Of a stretch of DNA of 64,000 nucleotides, positions 48,304-62,963 are shown piece after piece. This DNA is from Tubiluchus corallicola (Eukaryota > Priapulida > Priapulimorpha > Priapulimorphida > Tubiluchidae). Below the pieces are notes generated by a model. The model made no database searches. It was not told the origin of the DNA and saw only the letters and a list, made by a program, of their open reading frames with translations. The stretch lies in NCBI GenBank assembly GCA_030141605.1, contig JAQGDQ010000326.1, positions 126,001-190,000 of the forward strand. Direction: 5' to 3'. Both the position numbers and the translations under genes were made by a program. Every line of letters begins with the position of its first letter. Position 1 is the stretch's first letter.

Positions 48304-50349
48304 TGAAGCATATGGCGCCCTTCATTGGCAAAAAATAGAAGGAAAATGTCAAGTTTTATGAAAATGCATTATAAATGCCCTTTCATTTTTGTTTTGCTTA
48401 CCATCGCCATCATGTCACTCACTATCTTCGATCACCATCAAGTCACCGCGGTCTTGTCGTTGGTCTTGAAAAAGTCATGGTTAAATGTTATCGACCAAGT
48501 TAAGATTGGTGATTGATAACTTTGTACTCTCCTTCCAAAATTTGCAAGTTGGGAACTAGAATTGCACGATGACGTCTCTAAGTTCTCAAGCTGTTTTAAA
48601 TTATTTTATAAATTTTAATTAATTCCTGTGAAAACTTCCATTTGCCTCGTGAATGCAAAAAGTCAGCGTCGTCTTGCATTATGCGTGCTATTGAATAATA
48701 AAAAAATTACAATAGAGAAACTTTATCACTGTCAATTTAAATTTACACAATACCAGAACCTAAATATCAGATCCAGGTGGCGTAAGGTAGGCCATTTTTG
48801 TATCTCGCTTTGCCAATTCAGACATCAATCGCTACCTTTTCAGGCAGCATGTGCAAGCCTCGTTCGACTATATTTTTCTACTTAAATTACAATGTAAATT
48901 TTTCATAAACACTCATCTGTGAAATAATTTCTTGTAATTTTCCGCTGCGTGTGATTTTCCAAAGTCTTAACCGTCGTGTAACGTTATAGGTGTATAGCGA
49001 TTCACTTGGCGTGCATTAGACAGTGCAAGTTTCAAGGAGCATTTATTTGGTATAGAATACACAATATTGTGAAAGTACACCCAACTCCAGCAAAATTTAA
49101 AAAAGAATTAAAAAGAATAACACATATGTAAATAAATTAATGATAAACTTGGCTAGAACAGTCTAGTATATTCCCTATATGCAATACTTTTGTAATAAAA
49201 GTGCTTTAAGCGTAATCAGTTTTGGAACATTATGGTACTGAAACTTAGCACCATTTGTTAATCAGTCAAATTTCAATATTTTCTTTCTTCCCTAACGTTT
49301 TTCTTCTTTCACTATTCTGTGCTAATATAATAGTTGGTCTGTCTTAGTCCTTATTCCTCGTCAAGATTTACTTTAGGATTACTTTATTCACAATTTAATC
49401 ACGACTTATAAGTTTATGTGTAATAAAGTAACAATTGCTACAGAGTAAACATGTAGAAAATGTAGAATGCATGCAGAAAATGTTGAAAAAGAATAAAATC
49501 TTGAATCTTGAATCTTGGAGTACATATGTGGTTCTTATTAGGCAAATTATTGTGTATTAGGTATGTAATTTGTCTGTTTTGTATTTTTTGTACATTCGTC
49601 TGTAGTTCTTTTTATATATGTATTTTATGGGTTTTTGTGACCTAAATGCCGGCAGTACGTATGTTTTGCAATGTTTCATTTATTTACTTGTTTTTGTTTT
49701 TAATTTGTGCCTTATATGAAATTATGAAGTAACGAAATAAATGAAATAAAACAAGTAAAAGGGCGACCTAGTTAAGGGCACACACTTTATCACAGGCAGA
49801 TTATAAGTTATACCTAATGACGATCATTATCTAATAGAAACCAATTGCAAGGTTTGCGTCTCTCTTTTATCGAGTTCAGATTCTGGGAAAGACCGCTGCA
49901 AGCACGAAGAAAAATACCCTGACCAGATGAAAGCGGGTTATAACCTTTTACGATTTTTTTCACGATTTTGCATTGAAGGAATTTAGGACCATGGGTTATC
50001 ACTCATCTGTTTTTGATAACACTGCGTCGCCGCATATTATCCGCAAGCAGTCAAATGTCCACATTCTAAGATCTAGCTTTGGTGTTGTGCTTATATTGAA
50101 AATGAAAGAGTTGAAACGCCTGGCCACCCGCTGCTTTAACAATCATTCAATTTGTGAAAAGTGTTAACGGTGAAGCGCCGCATTTCTGAAGTTAAAATGA
50201 TGTATTCTTTTGTGAATTTTGCTCATTAAATCGCAGATGTTTACTGTGTACAAAACAGTATGCAGTTTCTATTAAAGGTCGCTAGGTGGGGAGAGAAAAC
50301 GTTAACGTTTGGAAGACTTCAAACAAAACTTGCAGTTTACATTAATTTA
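48304..50349. other. intronic DNA with two retroposon-like ends
   Basis: 49300-49515 ends AAGAATAAAATCTTGAATCT with three TTGAATC units. 49560-49757 is T-rich and ends CGAAATAAATGAAATAAAAC. Both look like plus-strand non-LTR tails. No gene is recognised. Confidence 0.4.
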
Positions 50350-50743
50350 TACAGGGTGTTTCAAAAGTTTCTCACTAATTTGATTTTCAATTTTCTTTGC
50401 AGCTAATCGACTAACAACGTTCAGCTTGTAGTAAAATCTTACTCAGTAATTGAAAATTGTTTTTGAGTCTGTTTTTTAAAATTTTCGGCCTTTTTTGCTG
50501 CCAAACGGGCTCTAAGGTAAATGTGAATAATCAATACATGAGTTGATACGTATATACACGACAGTAAGGTGCATAGGTGCGAATTAAAATCACTGTAAGT
50601 AGACTTATGAAGTTTGGTGCCACTAAAATTCTCACAAAACGGAGGGTCGGCTACCAAATCATTACGCTTATTTGATTATTGTTGTAATTAATATTAAAAT
50701 TTAAGATTTGTTAAAGAATGAGAAGCTCGTGAAACACCGTATA
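50350..50743. mobile_element. TA-flanked mini-transposon with GGTGTTTCA ends
   Basis: The left end reads TACAGGGTGTTTCAAAAGTT and the reverse complement of the right end TATACGGTGTTTCACGAGCT; both continue with TCTCA. Spacing gives a 394-bp element including TA at each border, as in Tc1/mariner-like target duplication. A 72-codon minus-strand frame inside has no recognisable transposase motif. Confidence 0.7.
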
Positions 50744-50757
50744 TGGTAAGAACAATT

Positions 50758-50840
50758 AAATTCGATTTCAAATTCAGTTTATTTCACTAGTTAACTACAA
50801 TTACAAATACATATACAAATTATTACTGTGCAACTGAAAA
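50758..50840 (-). mobile_element. LINE-like tail, reverse orientation
   Basis: TCGATTTCAAATTCAGTTTA followed by TTTCACTAG and ATTACTGTGCAA on the plus strand. Read on the minus strand it ends in GAAATAAACTG plus a short ATTTGA-like repeat. It shares ATTACTGTGCAA with 11126-11290. Confidence 0.4.
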
Positions 50841-50843
50841 AAA

Positions 50844-53800
50844 CTAAAGTAAATTTAAAAAGTGTACAGCTGTGACACATCAAACATACTTTGCGATTGA
50901 AGTTTGCTGGATGGTAGCTATGAAGGAACTGCCATGAATTGTGAAATAAAGATGGAAGATTGTGAGGAAAGAGAGCCTTTGAGAGAAGAAAATAATAAAG
51001 AGCTATAAAGGAGTTAGTTGAAAGTCAGAGAGAAAAATGTCTAAAAGGAAACAAAATTTGAACAGGTTGTAATTGCTTTTTCTGAAAGAACTGAAATCAG
51101 GCTGAAACAAATCAGGCTGAAAGTAAATTCCACGTACCAATTCCATTTGTACCAAGTTAGATTTACTGCTCATTCAATTTTAGTGTTTTAAATTGGTTGC
51201 TATTATCACCGAGTTGAATTGAAAGCAAAATTAAATGCATCTGGCTATTCTTACACATGTTTTAATGCAAACTATGATGTTTGCATTAGTGCCTTTACGT
51301 GATTAATGACATTCAAAGTAAAATGGCACAGCAAAAGATCAGGAAATCACGAATGAAGATTAGAGCCCAAAAAGCGGTTTTTAAGATGAACAAACGTGAG
51401 GATAACCATTAGCCAGAAAGGCAAACATCGCTTTCTCTTTACTTTCAAACAATCTTAAAATCAGAAATGAAAAACTACAAGACATCTGACAGCAAAAAGC
51501 ATTGAAAGAAGGAATTACAGTCAAAGCTGATGGCAAAAAGCAATGACATCATTGATGTTGGACGATCAGAAGTGGACACAAACAGAAAACGATGAACAAA
51601 CGCACACGACAAAAACCGCATATTGCAAATCAATTCACGGTCTTTGAGAATCAATCCGTGCTCTTTGAGAATTGTTGAGTGGATTGAGAAAAGATGGCAT
51701 TGTCATCGGCCGCGTTTGATAATCTCAGACGAATTAGCACTTTTGCTCGGCAAATATGCGCTGGTAATGATTTCTAGACGATATCCTTTAGCTAATTCTC
51801 ATGTGTAATAACATCATCGGCAAAACACAAATGTTACAGGACAAAGCCACGCGACGCTTTCACGATTATTAATTTCAAACAAATGTTACGCCATTGCCTC
51901 AAAGAACGTGCCGACCCTACTAAGCTCCATATCAGAAAACGTTAGCAATTGTTGCACGATTTTCATGCTTCGTATTTAGCTTGATCATGCTGTTAGCTAC
52001 GTTTGTCAGACGTATTTTTAAAATGTTGTGATATAAAATGTCATTATTTGTTTATTCGGGATGCATTCAAATATATATGTAGCTGTATGTTCTTCAACTA
52101 AAATTGTAACAGCCTGACCCTCTCCAAATACTCGAACAAAAATTTGGCACAATTTGAAGTGCAATACCTGCTAAAACAGATTTAAACCAGTATGTATAGC
52201 TACTTTTAATGAGAAACACATTCCTAACATTAGTGAAATATTTAGAAACGTTGGTATCATACCTGTATTTGTCAGTTGTAAAAATTTATATTCTGTCTTA
52301 TGAAGAAGGGAAACTGGAGAGCCAGGCTGGCTCAGTCCAGTATTGTTTTAAATGAAACAGTTGTGGCAGTTTGTATATTACATAGATAGCAAGGCAGCTA
52401 CATTTCGATGTTTTGAGCAGGCGAGTGAAAACACAAAAGCCTAAAAGTCAGCGCCACATTCCCCACTCACATTTTTATAATCTAGGAATAAGTGAGGACA
52501 TGTTCACAGTTATTGATAAAGCAAAATCTAAATTTAATAATAACAAGAGATTAAGTAATAAAAGAAGCTTCCTATATTAATAGACTCAAACTTAATTTGA
52601 GCAGCTAAGCTGAAAACTATACCTATGTTTTACTTTTTTTATTATGAAATAATTAACATTCCAAATCTTAGATGTCCTTGTAATAATACACATTTTAAAC
52701 TGACTTAGAATGACTCAGTTCTACTAAAGCACCTAAAGATGCTAATGGATATTAGCGAAACGTTCTGATCTAATCTATTTTAATGAATATTAGCTTGCAA
52801 TTTACCTACACATAAAATAGTGAGAACTGTGGCCCTGCTTATATAACCAACTAAAACGATATTTTCATAAACATTTTTTAAATTTAATTATTGAATTGTT
52901 TATTTCGGAATCTGGTTCACAAACCACAAATACATAAATATAAGGATAAAAAACACTATCAAAACAACTTTAAAACTGATTTACAGTATAGTACATAGGT
53001 ATGATTACGTATTCATTATAAATAAAATCGTCCTCCGTTTTCTAAAAACGCAAGAATTCTTACTGATGTCAGAATCTAAATTGCATTGTATCAAAATATT
53101 ACTAATAGAGAGTTCTAATCGATTTTTAGCAGAATAAACATCTTTTCATATGATTACGTCAAAGTGCTGAATTTGAAAGTTGACACACATTTGACTAGTG
53201 TTGCAACCATATTATTGTTTTATACTCCAGTGTACTTGCTACTGTGTATATATCATGATCACGATCTACTTTCCTTGTAACAATGGCTGCTGTCCTGAAC
53301 AACTTATTGTAGGCTATGCATTTAATTATATTAAAACGTGTGACGTAAACACCAGCTAAAATTCCAGAAAGTGACATCTATAATTAACTAATGCGTTATA
53401 GGATTTATTCCAAGATTACCATTGAAGTCACAAGACCGCCTACTGATAGACCTGTGCACGGGACGCAGTCGACTGATTTTAATTATTTTAATTTTCTACT
53501 GCTGTCCTTTTGTCTGGCAGTTTAATTTGCTTAATGCAACCACAGACTGCTTTAATCTTGACAGCTATACAAAATTCAACAGATTTCAACCACTTAACTT
53601 CAACTGTTGGGCTTCAGTTGCTGAAATCAAACGTGGGAGAGAATGACAAAGCGTACTCGTAAAACTGAATTGCGCAGCTCATTTCAAAATTTTATCAGCA
53701 AGAACTCATACTATAATGCCTGTCACTGCTTCTGACAAAAACTAATACAAATTGAAAAAAATGTATGTCTTCCAAAATGTAGTAATAATTGACTAGTGTA

Positions 53801-54195
53801 AGTAGCTGTAAGTGTTAACACAATGTTTTCACAAGTCGCGTCAATGTAGCAATTGTTGAAATGTCTGTCACCAGTCTAGCCCCAATGCGAGGAACACTTT
53901 TACAATCTTTCGTACGAATAAACACGATGTTTACAGGCCTGAAGCTTACTAGACAAACACACCTAATTGAGGTGAAGCATAGTAGAACTGAAACTCAATA
54001 GGATTTAATGAATTATAACCCCAGTAGGACCAACAATGTAAATGTCCTAGTGGACTCAGATCCAAGAAGCTCCAGTCAAAAGCTTCAAGGTGGCCAAATT
54101 TCATTCCTCTTCTACCATCAGTCTGACGTCGTTGCTTTTTACTGGTAAGAAAAGATGGTGATGGTGGCAATAAGGGCAAGATAAGAACATAAGGA
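50844..54195. other. intronic DNA, nothing recognised
   Basis: AT-rich. One more tail-like segment is at 52880-52960 (TTGAATTGTTTATTTCGG). Short frames at 51623, 53195 and 53422 have no family resemblance. Confidence 0.45.
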
Positions 54196-54196
54196 C

Positions 54197-54248
<52 letters not shown>

Positions 54249-54362
54249 CAATGACAATGATGATGGTGACGACGATGACGATGACGACGACGATGAAGAT
54301 GGGATTCACGGTTATGAAAAGGATAATGATGAAAACAGTGATGATGTTATGGCGATGGTGAC
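54196..54362. repeat. GAT/GAC microsatellite
   Basis: (GAT)n is pure at 54197-54247 and then degenerates through GAC and GATGAA units. Confidence 0.95.
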
Positions 54363-55534
54363 AATAATCGCTGCTAATAAATCCGTTATCTTGCATATTT
54401 AATAACTGTGTTTTTTCTGCATTAAATTTCAGTTGAAGCAAAATACATGTTCGACAACTATCAACACAAATGAATGCAGACTTCTTACACGCAAAGGCAT
54501 TTTCTCGGCTTTACAAAAAAACGATGAATCTGAATAATATAAGCTTATCCTGCGTATTCTTTGCAAAGCTTTCTGTTTTAACAAGAATCTAGCTTTTTGG
54601 CACAAACGTAATCAGAGAAAAGCTTAGTATGAGACCCTTTGTTTTATTCGAAAGCTAATTAATGATGCCAGCACAAAGAAGTATTGAAACAAAAGACTAA
54701 AACGAGCTATCCGTTTTCATTTCTATTATTTCGTATGTGCTTAAGATGGCGTCATTGCATCTCATACTTTTGTTTTAAACTAATATCGATTCATGTTGTT
54801 CAAAGACTTTGGTGATAGAGTTATGAGTCGCTTTTACATGAAAACAAAAACCAAGCCGCAGATTCAAAACAAACAATGGATGTTTTGTAAGGGCGAATGC
54901 AGGACAGCATTGTTAAGAGTTTCATGTCGTGTTTTAACAACGTTTAACTGCCATGTTTTTGCAGCGCCCTCTATGTCTATGATGCATCTTCATTCATGTT
55001 GAAAACAACACTTTATTCTATCGCTCATAATAATCGAATGCCACTGAAAATTCGAAGCATTTAAAATAAGTTGTTAGCAATATTGGCAGCCCTGCGCTGC
55101 TGGCTATAAAATATGTAGGCATTAAAGTAATAAACGAAAAATTATTTTGTGCTAATACGGTTTCGGCGGTGAAAATAGAGAAATATCGAATTTTCTTTAT
55201 TTCAGCTGATGGCGGTTTTAATTTGAGGAAAACGTCGTTTAATGTTGGTCAAAAGAGAATAATCGAAGTAAAACAGCTTTCAGAGTTTCAATTGAACAGC
55301 TCGAAGATTTTTTTGGAATGGAGTATTGCAGTTTATGCACTCAAGCACAATAACTAACATAGATGTTGCATAATATATAATTATCGCACGCCGTTTGAGA
55401 AAAAGGTACGTAGTAAAGAATGCTGAAGAGTTTAATAAGACAAAAGGCAGTAAATAATTTCAATTTGATTAACCAATGGCGGGTATAAACATTCGTTGCT
55501 TTTAAAATTTGACTATCATTTACAGTTGTTTCCT

Positions 55535-55594
55535 GTTGCTGCTGCGGTTGTTGTTGTTGTTGTTGTTGTTGTTGTTGCTGTTGTTGCTGTTGCT

Positions 55595-55666
<72 letters not shown>

Positions 55667-55738
55667 ATTGTTGCTGTTGTTGTTGTTGTTGCTATTGTTC
55701 TTGTTGTTACTGCTGTTGCTATTATTTGTTGTTGTTGC

Positions 55739-55773
<35 letters not shown>

Positions 55774-55832
55774 TTGTCGTCGTCGTCGTCGTCGTTGTTG
55801 TTGTTGCTGTTGTTATCTGTTGCTGCTGCTGT
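55535..55832. repeat. GTT/GTA/GCT/GTC composite microsatellite
   Basis: (GTT)n, (TAG)n at 55596-55663, then mixed GTT, GCT and GTC units to 55832. Confidence 0.96.
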
Positions 55833-56459
55833 TTGTGGCCATCATTGAAATAAATTAAAATTATGCCAGGATAATGAAGTATTCGCTCAAGTTTACTCAC
55901 AAGATACCATGTCAAGAAAGTAAAACATTTATTGAATAGAAAGAAAACCCTAAGTTAATTCAGTAGTCATTCATTAAAATCTGTAATCACGCTTTCAGGG
56001 TTCACACACCATCAAATATGGTCATTAGTCTCGTAACAGCTAATACAAGAGCCGTCGGTTTACATCACAGAAGAACAAATTCAAACTCCAGCAGGCTGAT
56101 CAGATATTACTGAGCACTGTCACATCATGTTTGAAAATTTAACTCACATTCGACGGCGCAGGATAATCTACATATAATCCATGCATATTTCGATTAGTAT
56201 ATTCCTCTGCCTTTGAACAAGAAAGGCAGGAAAATTTCATTTCAATCACCTTATGATAAATTGAAATAAGCTGCTTGTCGCAAGTCATTTGAAGATGAAC
56301 GCTGACGGCGGGTAGAAAGAGAGTCCCATCTGCATAATGTAAGCGTATTTCTTATCTAATTTGTTTGTTAGATGTAGTTGCTTTTTGTCATTGCAAAATC
56401 GCATGCTTGGCAATAGTGATGTGGCGTTGTTAATGATGTTAATGCTATGGCTGGTACTA

Positions 56460-56880
<421 letters not shown>

Positions 56881-59559
56881 GTTGTTGCTGTCACGGTCGT
56901 TGTCAGTGTCGCTATAACTCTTGTGACTGTTGTCGTTGTTGTAATTATTGCTCTTGTTAGTTGCTATTTATTGTTGACGTCATCGTTGTTGTTGCCTGAA
57001 TTTAGTAATATGGTTCTACCGCCTTGTCTTAAAAATGCATGATTAGCATGGTGAGCTGGATGTGTTATACTAATCATCATAGCATCTTAATGAAAACCTT
57101 CGAATGCTCCCTCTTATCTCACACAATTAAAAACACATTCAAAGTGCGGCGGCACAGATCAAAGCAAGTAAATTAGCATGACCAAATGTAATATTTCGTC
57201 GACAACTTGGAACTGATGCGTGGATGCAAATTAAAAATGCAAACACATTATACAACATTAAACAGCTTGCTAGCATACAATATTGGTGTACGACACAAAA
57301 ATAAAACAAATTTCTTATTTGTATGTGGAAGCTAGGCAAGTGATCTTTTTCTATTACATTGAATGAAATTTCATACAATTGTGAATTTATCAATTTGATT
57401 ATTATTAAAATCATTTCTTCTAAAGTAAATACAGACAAAAAGTGCGAAGTTTTAAAGAATTTTGACTTCGTTATAATTTCGGTCTTTGTAAAAGGTTGAT
57501 ATTGACGATTCAAAGATTGTAAATCAGTACCTGGTAGTATGTATATTTTGATACCTGGCTTTCTTAAGTTCTTGAACAATTGAACAAATAGGCATTAACG
57601 TACATGTTTGTTAACAAATATAACAAATACCACATGAAAGTGACAAGTTTAGGTTGCATATGTGAATATACACTGTTTGGTTTCAAGAAGTTTAATTAAA
57701 AATCTAAAGAATAATGAGACCGCTAGCCAAATCTTAGGCTACTTCTTCTGCCTACCACTAATCTCCAAATATTTCTGGCTTGTCAGTTTAATTTTTCTTT
57801 TATAAATCAGCAACTTTTTATTCAAACCTACAAAACACACCTGTAACCCAACCTGTTACATTGGCAACTTTATGGAAATGCATTAAAACTAATTTCATCA
57901 ATGGCGTACTATACTTGTTTGTTCGCAGCATATAAAATTTATCATCGCAAATGAGCTTTATTGCGAATGAGATTTCCACATAAATTTTGCGGTCATAACG
58001 CTGCGTGTAATCGATTGTCAGCTTTATAAGTTTTCTATAAATACGTCACATAAGTTTGTACAGATATCTAAAACCGGAAGATATCACATTGCGATGCAGG
58101 AAGCTCTACACGTTCCCCACCATTAAATGAACAATGATCAAACTTCATCATTCGATACTCGGTATGTTTATTATTTCAGGCAATTATAATTTTGTATTTT
58201 CTTACACAGTAATATTGCTTGATGGAGCGAAAATGATAAGAATTCGAGAATATCTCATAAACTCTGTTCAATGGCCCAGTACATGTTTTATGTCTAGTAT
58301 CACGCAATTTTTGAATTGAAGGATCTTATATCAATATCAGATTATTTATATCAGATCTATTTTTACTAATAAAACTAGATCACCTTGAAACAGTTTCAAG
58401 GTCACTGCAACAACAATGCTGATGGCGAGTATTGCCCTGTCAGGTTGACGGAGCTCTTGGCACTGCTCGATTTTACATCTATATGTAATATGTACATATG
58501 TAATATGTACGTTCAGAATACGTGCAGATGCAAATTAATTAATATAAAGTTATTATTTTATGATTCACCAACTTGCAAGCTGATTTTGACCTTTAACCTG
58601 TCAATCTATTGAATTTATTGTGTTTGGAAGTTCATTTTTCGAAATTCAAGAGATGTAAATTTCACTGTAACTGTATTATATAAATGACTCACTTCTTTAC
58701 TAAAGTATTCCGTGAAGTTTTGACATTGACCTTTTTATAACTCCAATTGAAATCAGATCAAATGAATTTATTTAAATTATACATACACAGAAACAACAAC
58801 CTATTTATAACAAATTCTAACACGAAAGAGCCAATTTCTAGGATTCACCATGTCTATTGAGAAATTCCTCAAGAAATTCCTAGTTCAGACGCTTAACTTT
58901 AAAAATAACAAATTAACAAACTTTTCTTATTAACAAAAATAATAAATTAGCAAAATCTTGATTTTCTAGAGACCCTGGCCTTACAATTGTTATTATAACA
59001 TGCGAGAACAAGATTTCCTCACCTGATTGCATTGGAGTCAAAGCACACACGATTGCATAATGTGAATAAAAGCTGACTTCTGCTTTACAAACACAGCGAA
59101 AAGTCGAGATTAAAGGCGATTTTAAATCAGTCAGTGACTTGCCGCCAAATAACGACTACTTCGTTACAGACGAAAATTGTGATATTTTCATTAGGCAACA
59201 TGTTTTATTCAGAGCCTCCTGCTCAATCAAACACCGTACACTCAGATTGCTTACGGTAACAAGTTGAAACATATGAATCACAAATTAAATATTAATTTTC
59301 CAAAAGTCAATATCAAAGTATAAATAGGTTGTTTTGTGATGGGTTTAGCTGCAGGCGACTGTGAATGAACGTAATTCTTTGAAAAGGGTGACGGCAATGA
59401 TGAGAGCACTTGGTAGAAATTGGCTTCTTAGTCCAATTACTAGGAAGGTGAAGTTTGATTTTTGGTTTCCCGTTCAAATTTTATTCTAATGTGAGACTTC
59501 AGATGTTGCAGTTATGAAAAAGATGTCAGTCAAGACAACAAGTAAGGCAGAGTTTTCTT
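56881..59559. other. intronic DNA, nothing recognised
   Basis: Degenerate GTT/GTC units fade out to about 56990. A 146-codon minus-strand frame at 57139-57579 has no motif and is rich in Ile, Phe, Leu and Lys, as expected from AT-rich DNA. Confidence 0.45.
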
Positions 59560-59832
59560 ATCTCTTCTCTTTTTTTCTTTCCTTTCTTTCCTTTCTTTTT
59601 ATCTCTTTCGTTTCGTTTCACTTTTTTCCTTCCCTTTCCTTTTCTTTTCGCTCGTTTCCTTTTCATTTCTTACTTTTCTTTTCTTTCCTTTTTTCTTTTC
59701 TTCTCTTCTCTTTTCTTTTCTTTCCCTTTCTTTTCTTTTCTCTTTTCCGTTCTTTCTTTTTCTTTCCTTTCTCTTCCCTTCCCTTCTCTTCTCTTCTCTT
59801 CTCTTCTCTTCTTTTCTTTCCATCCTTTCCTT
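59560..59832. repeat. polypyrimidine TTTCC/TTCTC tract
   Basis: About 270 bp of C and T only, apart from rare A/G, with (TTCTC)n at 59780-59812. Confidence 0.95.
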
Positions 59833-60646
59833 AACAAAAATTATACAAACAGGATTATAAAAGGAGCTTCTAAGTGTCATTTAAAAATAATCTGTCGATC
59901 AAGCGACATATATGTTTTCACCAACTTTGTATATTACCTCTTTATTGTAGATGTGCCAGTCTAGGGAAAACGCTTTCTTCGCAACAAATTTCTAGTGCGA
60001 TTTTTTTTCAAAATTCTTCATTTCAAGCTAAACGTAGCTAGCTTGCAAAAAGAAAATAAGACTGCCCTGAATCTCCTGAAAAATGCAACAATTTTAAATT
60101 TTTCACTTTTGTCTTACTTTTGTTTCACTTTGTCATGGTAGTACTCAAAATAAAAAATAAAAATATAAATCAAAATAAATGCAATTTTTACAAAGTTTTC
60201 GCAGCGACGAAGTACATGAATTGATATCACAAAAAATGTCAAATGTGAAACGAAAAAATTCCCCAGGAAAGATTAATAAAATATAAATAACATCCCTAAT
60301 TGATCAAGAAGAAAAGATTTATGTTCTTTTCTATGGTTTGGCTGTGACATTCATCTGAATATGACTTAGCCTGAGGTCATGAGCAGTGACGCCTGGGAAA
60401 TAGGCGACTTGAAAGAAGGAAGAAAAATTCTAGTTTTCCATTGATCATGTGATTCCTATCGCGACAGTCTCGAAATTATTTTTCTGTAATCGTCCATCGA
60501 AGTTTTTGAATCAAAATGATATTATTTATACGTAAGGTTATTGGCAAAAACCAGTAGTCCACGTGGGCATAATTCTACAATAGGATTGTGGCTTGACGCA
60601 ACAGTAAACAGTGATTGAAATTATCAAAATGAGTTTTGTTTAAACA

Positions 60647-60947
60647 TAGTTTATTTGGTTCAGATCAGACAGTTACTTCAAACTGATACATGCAGAAGTG
60701 CATATAAAATATAGTAATTTAAATACACACAAAAACAGATAGATGTACATACATACAAATACATATATAAACAAAGACATATACATACAAAGTTAGCAGA
60801 GTGGAACACAATGAATAATATAACAATTGAATAGTAACAATAACTGTCTTAAAATTTAATTGTCATATTATCCATAGAGGCAGATTTAACACATCTGCTA
60901 ACTTTGTATGTACATGTCTTTATCATGATGCCTGTGTTTTTGTCATG
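60647..60947. mobile_element. inverted-repeat element next to a LINE-like tail
   Basis: AAAGACATATACATACAAAG then TTAGCAGA (60773-60800) is repeated in reverse complement at 60894-60921 with one mismatch in 28. Weaker similarity continues outward (ACAAAAACA against TGTTTTTGT). The loop is 93 bp. Upstream, 60647-60665 has a TTTATTTGG end like the other tails. Confidence 0.6.
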
Positions 60948-61787
60948 TCTTTAGAAGATGCCTACCATTAAGGCTCATAAATAAACAAAAAATACTGAAT
61001 ATCATCAGCATTACACAAGTTTAACCCAATGATTCTTTGTATCTTTGTAATCCATCATACGCAGTGTAATCTTTTATAACCACCAGATCATCTTAAGTGT
61101 TTTTATCACGATGTCAGTCTCCCGCCATTTGAACAGTTTCTTTCACATCTGGTATACTGCTAACATAAATATTCGCAAATGATCAAAGCATCCAAATTAC
61201 CATACGGGGACATACAATATAAAATTTACACTCAGCCTACACGCAACACGCATCTTTTTCTGACACTGAAATATCCATTTCTTTCTATTTTCACAGCCGG
61301 GATTGACTTTGTGTAAATAGAGGCTAATATGAATCGGCAATAAATCAAGTATAAATCAACATTTCTGTGTATGCATCTGGCTAAGATATGCGCGCTTGCT
61401 TGTCATTTAAGAAGATTTCTCACACCTATTATGGATAGAGTTTAATTTAAATGCTTTGCGAATGGTTTCTGTTTGACGTAGCAGTTCTGTGGTACCAGAG
61501 TTTCTGATAACGAATCGCTTGTCAAAAGTAATTACTGTGAATTTTTCTAACTGTTTGATTCGGAGATTGCACGGAGGACCTAAAAGTAGGTAGTATGTTA
61601 TACGTCCTCACGCTAAATATTATATCTAAAATATTTCTTGATTAGTTTGTAATGCTACAATTACCAGCACTACACTTACGTGAGACACTCATTGTTGTGT
61701 TGCAGATGTAGATGTAAATATGGTAACTGCAGTCCCACAAACTATTCAGAAAATATTTTAGATACAATGTGTGGTTACGTACCTTAT

Positions 61788-61917
61788 GATTAGCATCAAT
61801 TATTTTCAATTTCATCATGAACTTGACCTTTGTGAAAAGTTCTTAACCTTTGTGACCTGTTTGTGATTAGCATCAATCATTTCCAATTTCAATACGACCT
61901 CGACCTTTGACCTTTCC
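61788..61917. repeat. 77-bp tandem duplication with TGACCT motifs
   Basis: GATTAGCATCAAT starts at 61788 and again at 61865, followed in both copies by ATTTYCAATTTC and GACCT. The second copy ends GACCTTTGACCT (61902-61913), the reverse complement of a direct repeat AGGTCA-A-AGGTC. Confidence 0.75.
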
Positions 61918-62963
61918 TTCCTGCTCTTAAGACATAGAAGAACGACCTGATTTGACTTTGTCTAATTTAGTGATTTTAGCATCTGCAACTTTCCGGACAT
62001 CGCTTTGGACAAAAAGAAAAAGAAAAAGCTGCAATGTTTAAGTTTAACTTTAACCTTTAACATTTAAACTTTAACTTTTCATATCTGTTATCTAAGGCAT
62101 TGCAATCTATTTGAGCCACAGCTATTTTCTAACAGAATTTATCAAGACGAGAGGAATAGCTAAGTCTTCACAGCGTGTGCTTTGCGACCACAGTTAAGCA
62201 AAGGTAGATTTTGATCAACACATCCCTGCTTGTAAATAGCAGCTTGGAGACTTTTGCAGAAGTTCATTTACCACGCTGTTCTCGATTATTTACCTCATTG
62301 AGGACGTATAATATATATATACATCAGAATGTAGCTAAGTCGCTTCAACGACTACCCTTAGCTTTGGTTTTTTAATGAGATACCGGTGCTGCTACAACCA
62401 CATCGACTAAAAGGCACTGTTGAATGCTGAATCTCAGCTTGCGGGATACCAAACGGCATAACCCTCCCAGTTAAAAAAAACTCCCACATGTTTTCTTTTC
62501 CCGAGTAGCCTCGTGCTTCAGTGTTAATTGCAGAAGTAATACAAACGGAAACGGAACATTGAGTCCAGATGGGTTTCCCATATAAACTGAGGATTATTGT
62601 TAAAGATTAACGATAGCCCAGAAATAACAGCTTTCGAACAGTCTAAATGCTCGCCGCTCTCAAAAGCCAAGCTGTCAGTGAAAATACTCTAAATACACAC
62701 CAATACCTATTTGTTTTTGTGATGGGGCCTTTATAAAGTGCATGAGAACCAAATGTGTAGAGTTTATGTAAGTTTACTATTGCTCTTTAACAGATCAAGG
62801 CGGCGTGGTAATTTAAGCTCAGCGTTTATATACAAAGCCATGTAGGAGTAACTGTCTGCTCGACCTTTCACTTGCCAAATGGCAAACGTATTTCCCCTAA
62901 TGGTTTCTGGCAGGATTTGCTTAGGTGCCATTTTTTCTGTCTTTTTTCCTGCCAAAATGCTTG

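Noticed and set aside
62764-62955. 63-codon frame beside the mini-transposon as a transposase fragment
   Set aside because: No DDE/D, HTH or other transposase motif is visible, and it lies outside the terminal repeats.
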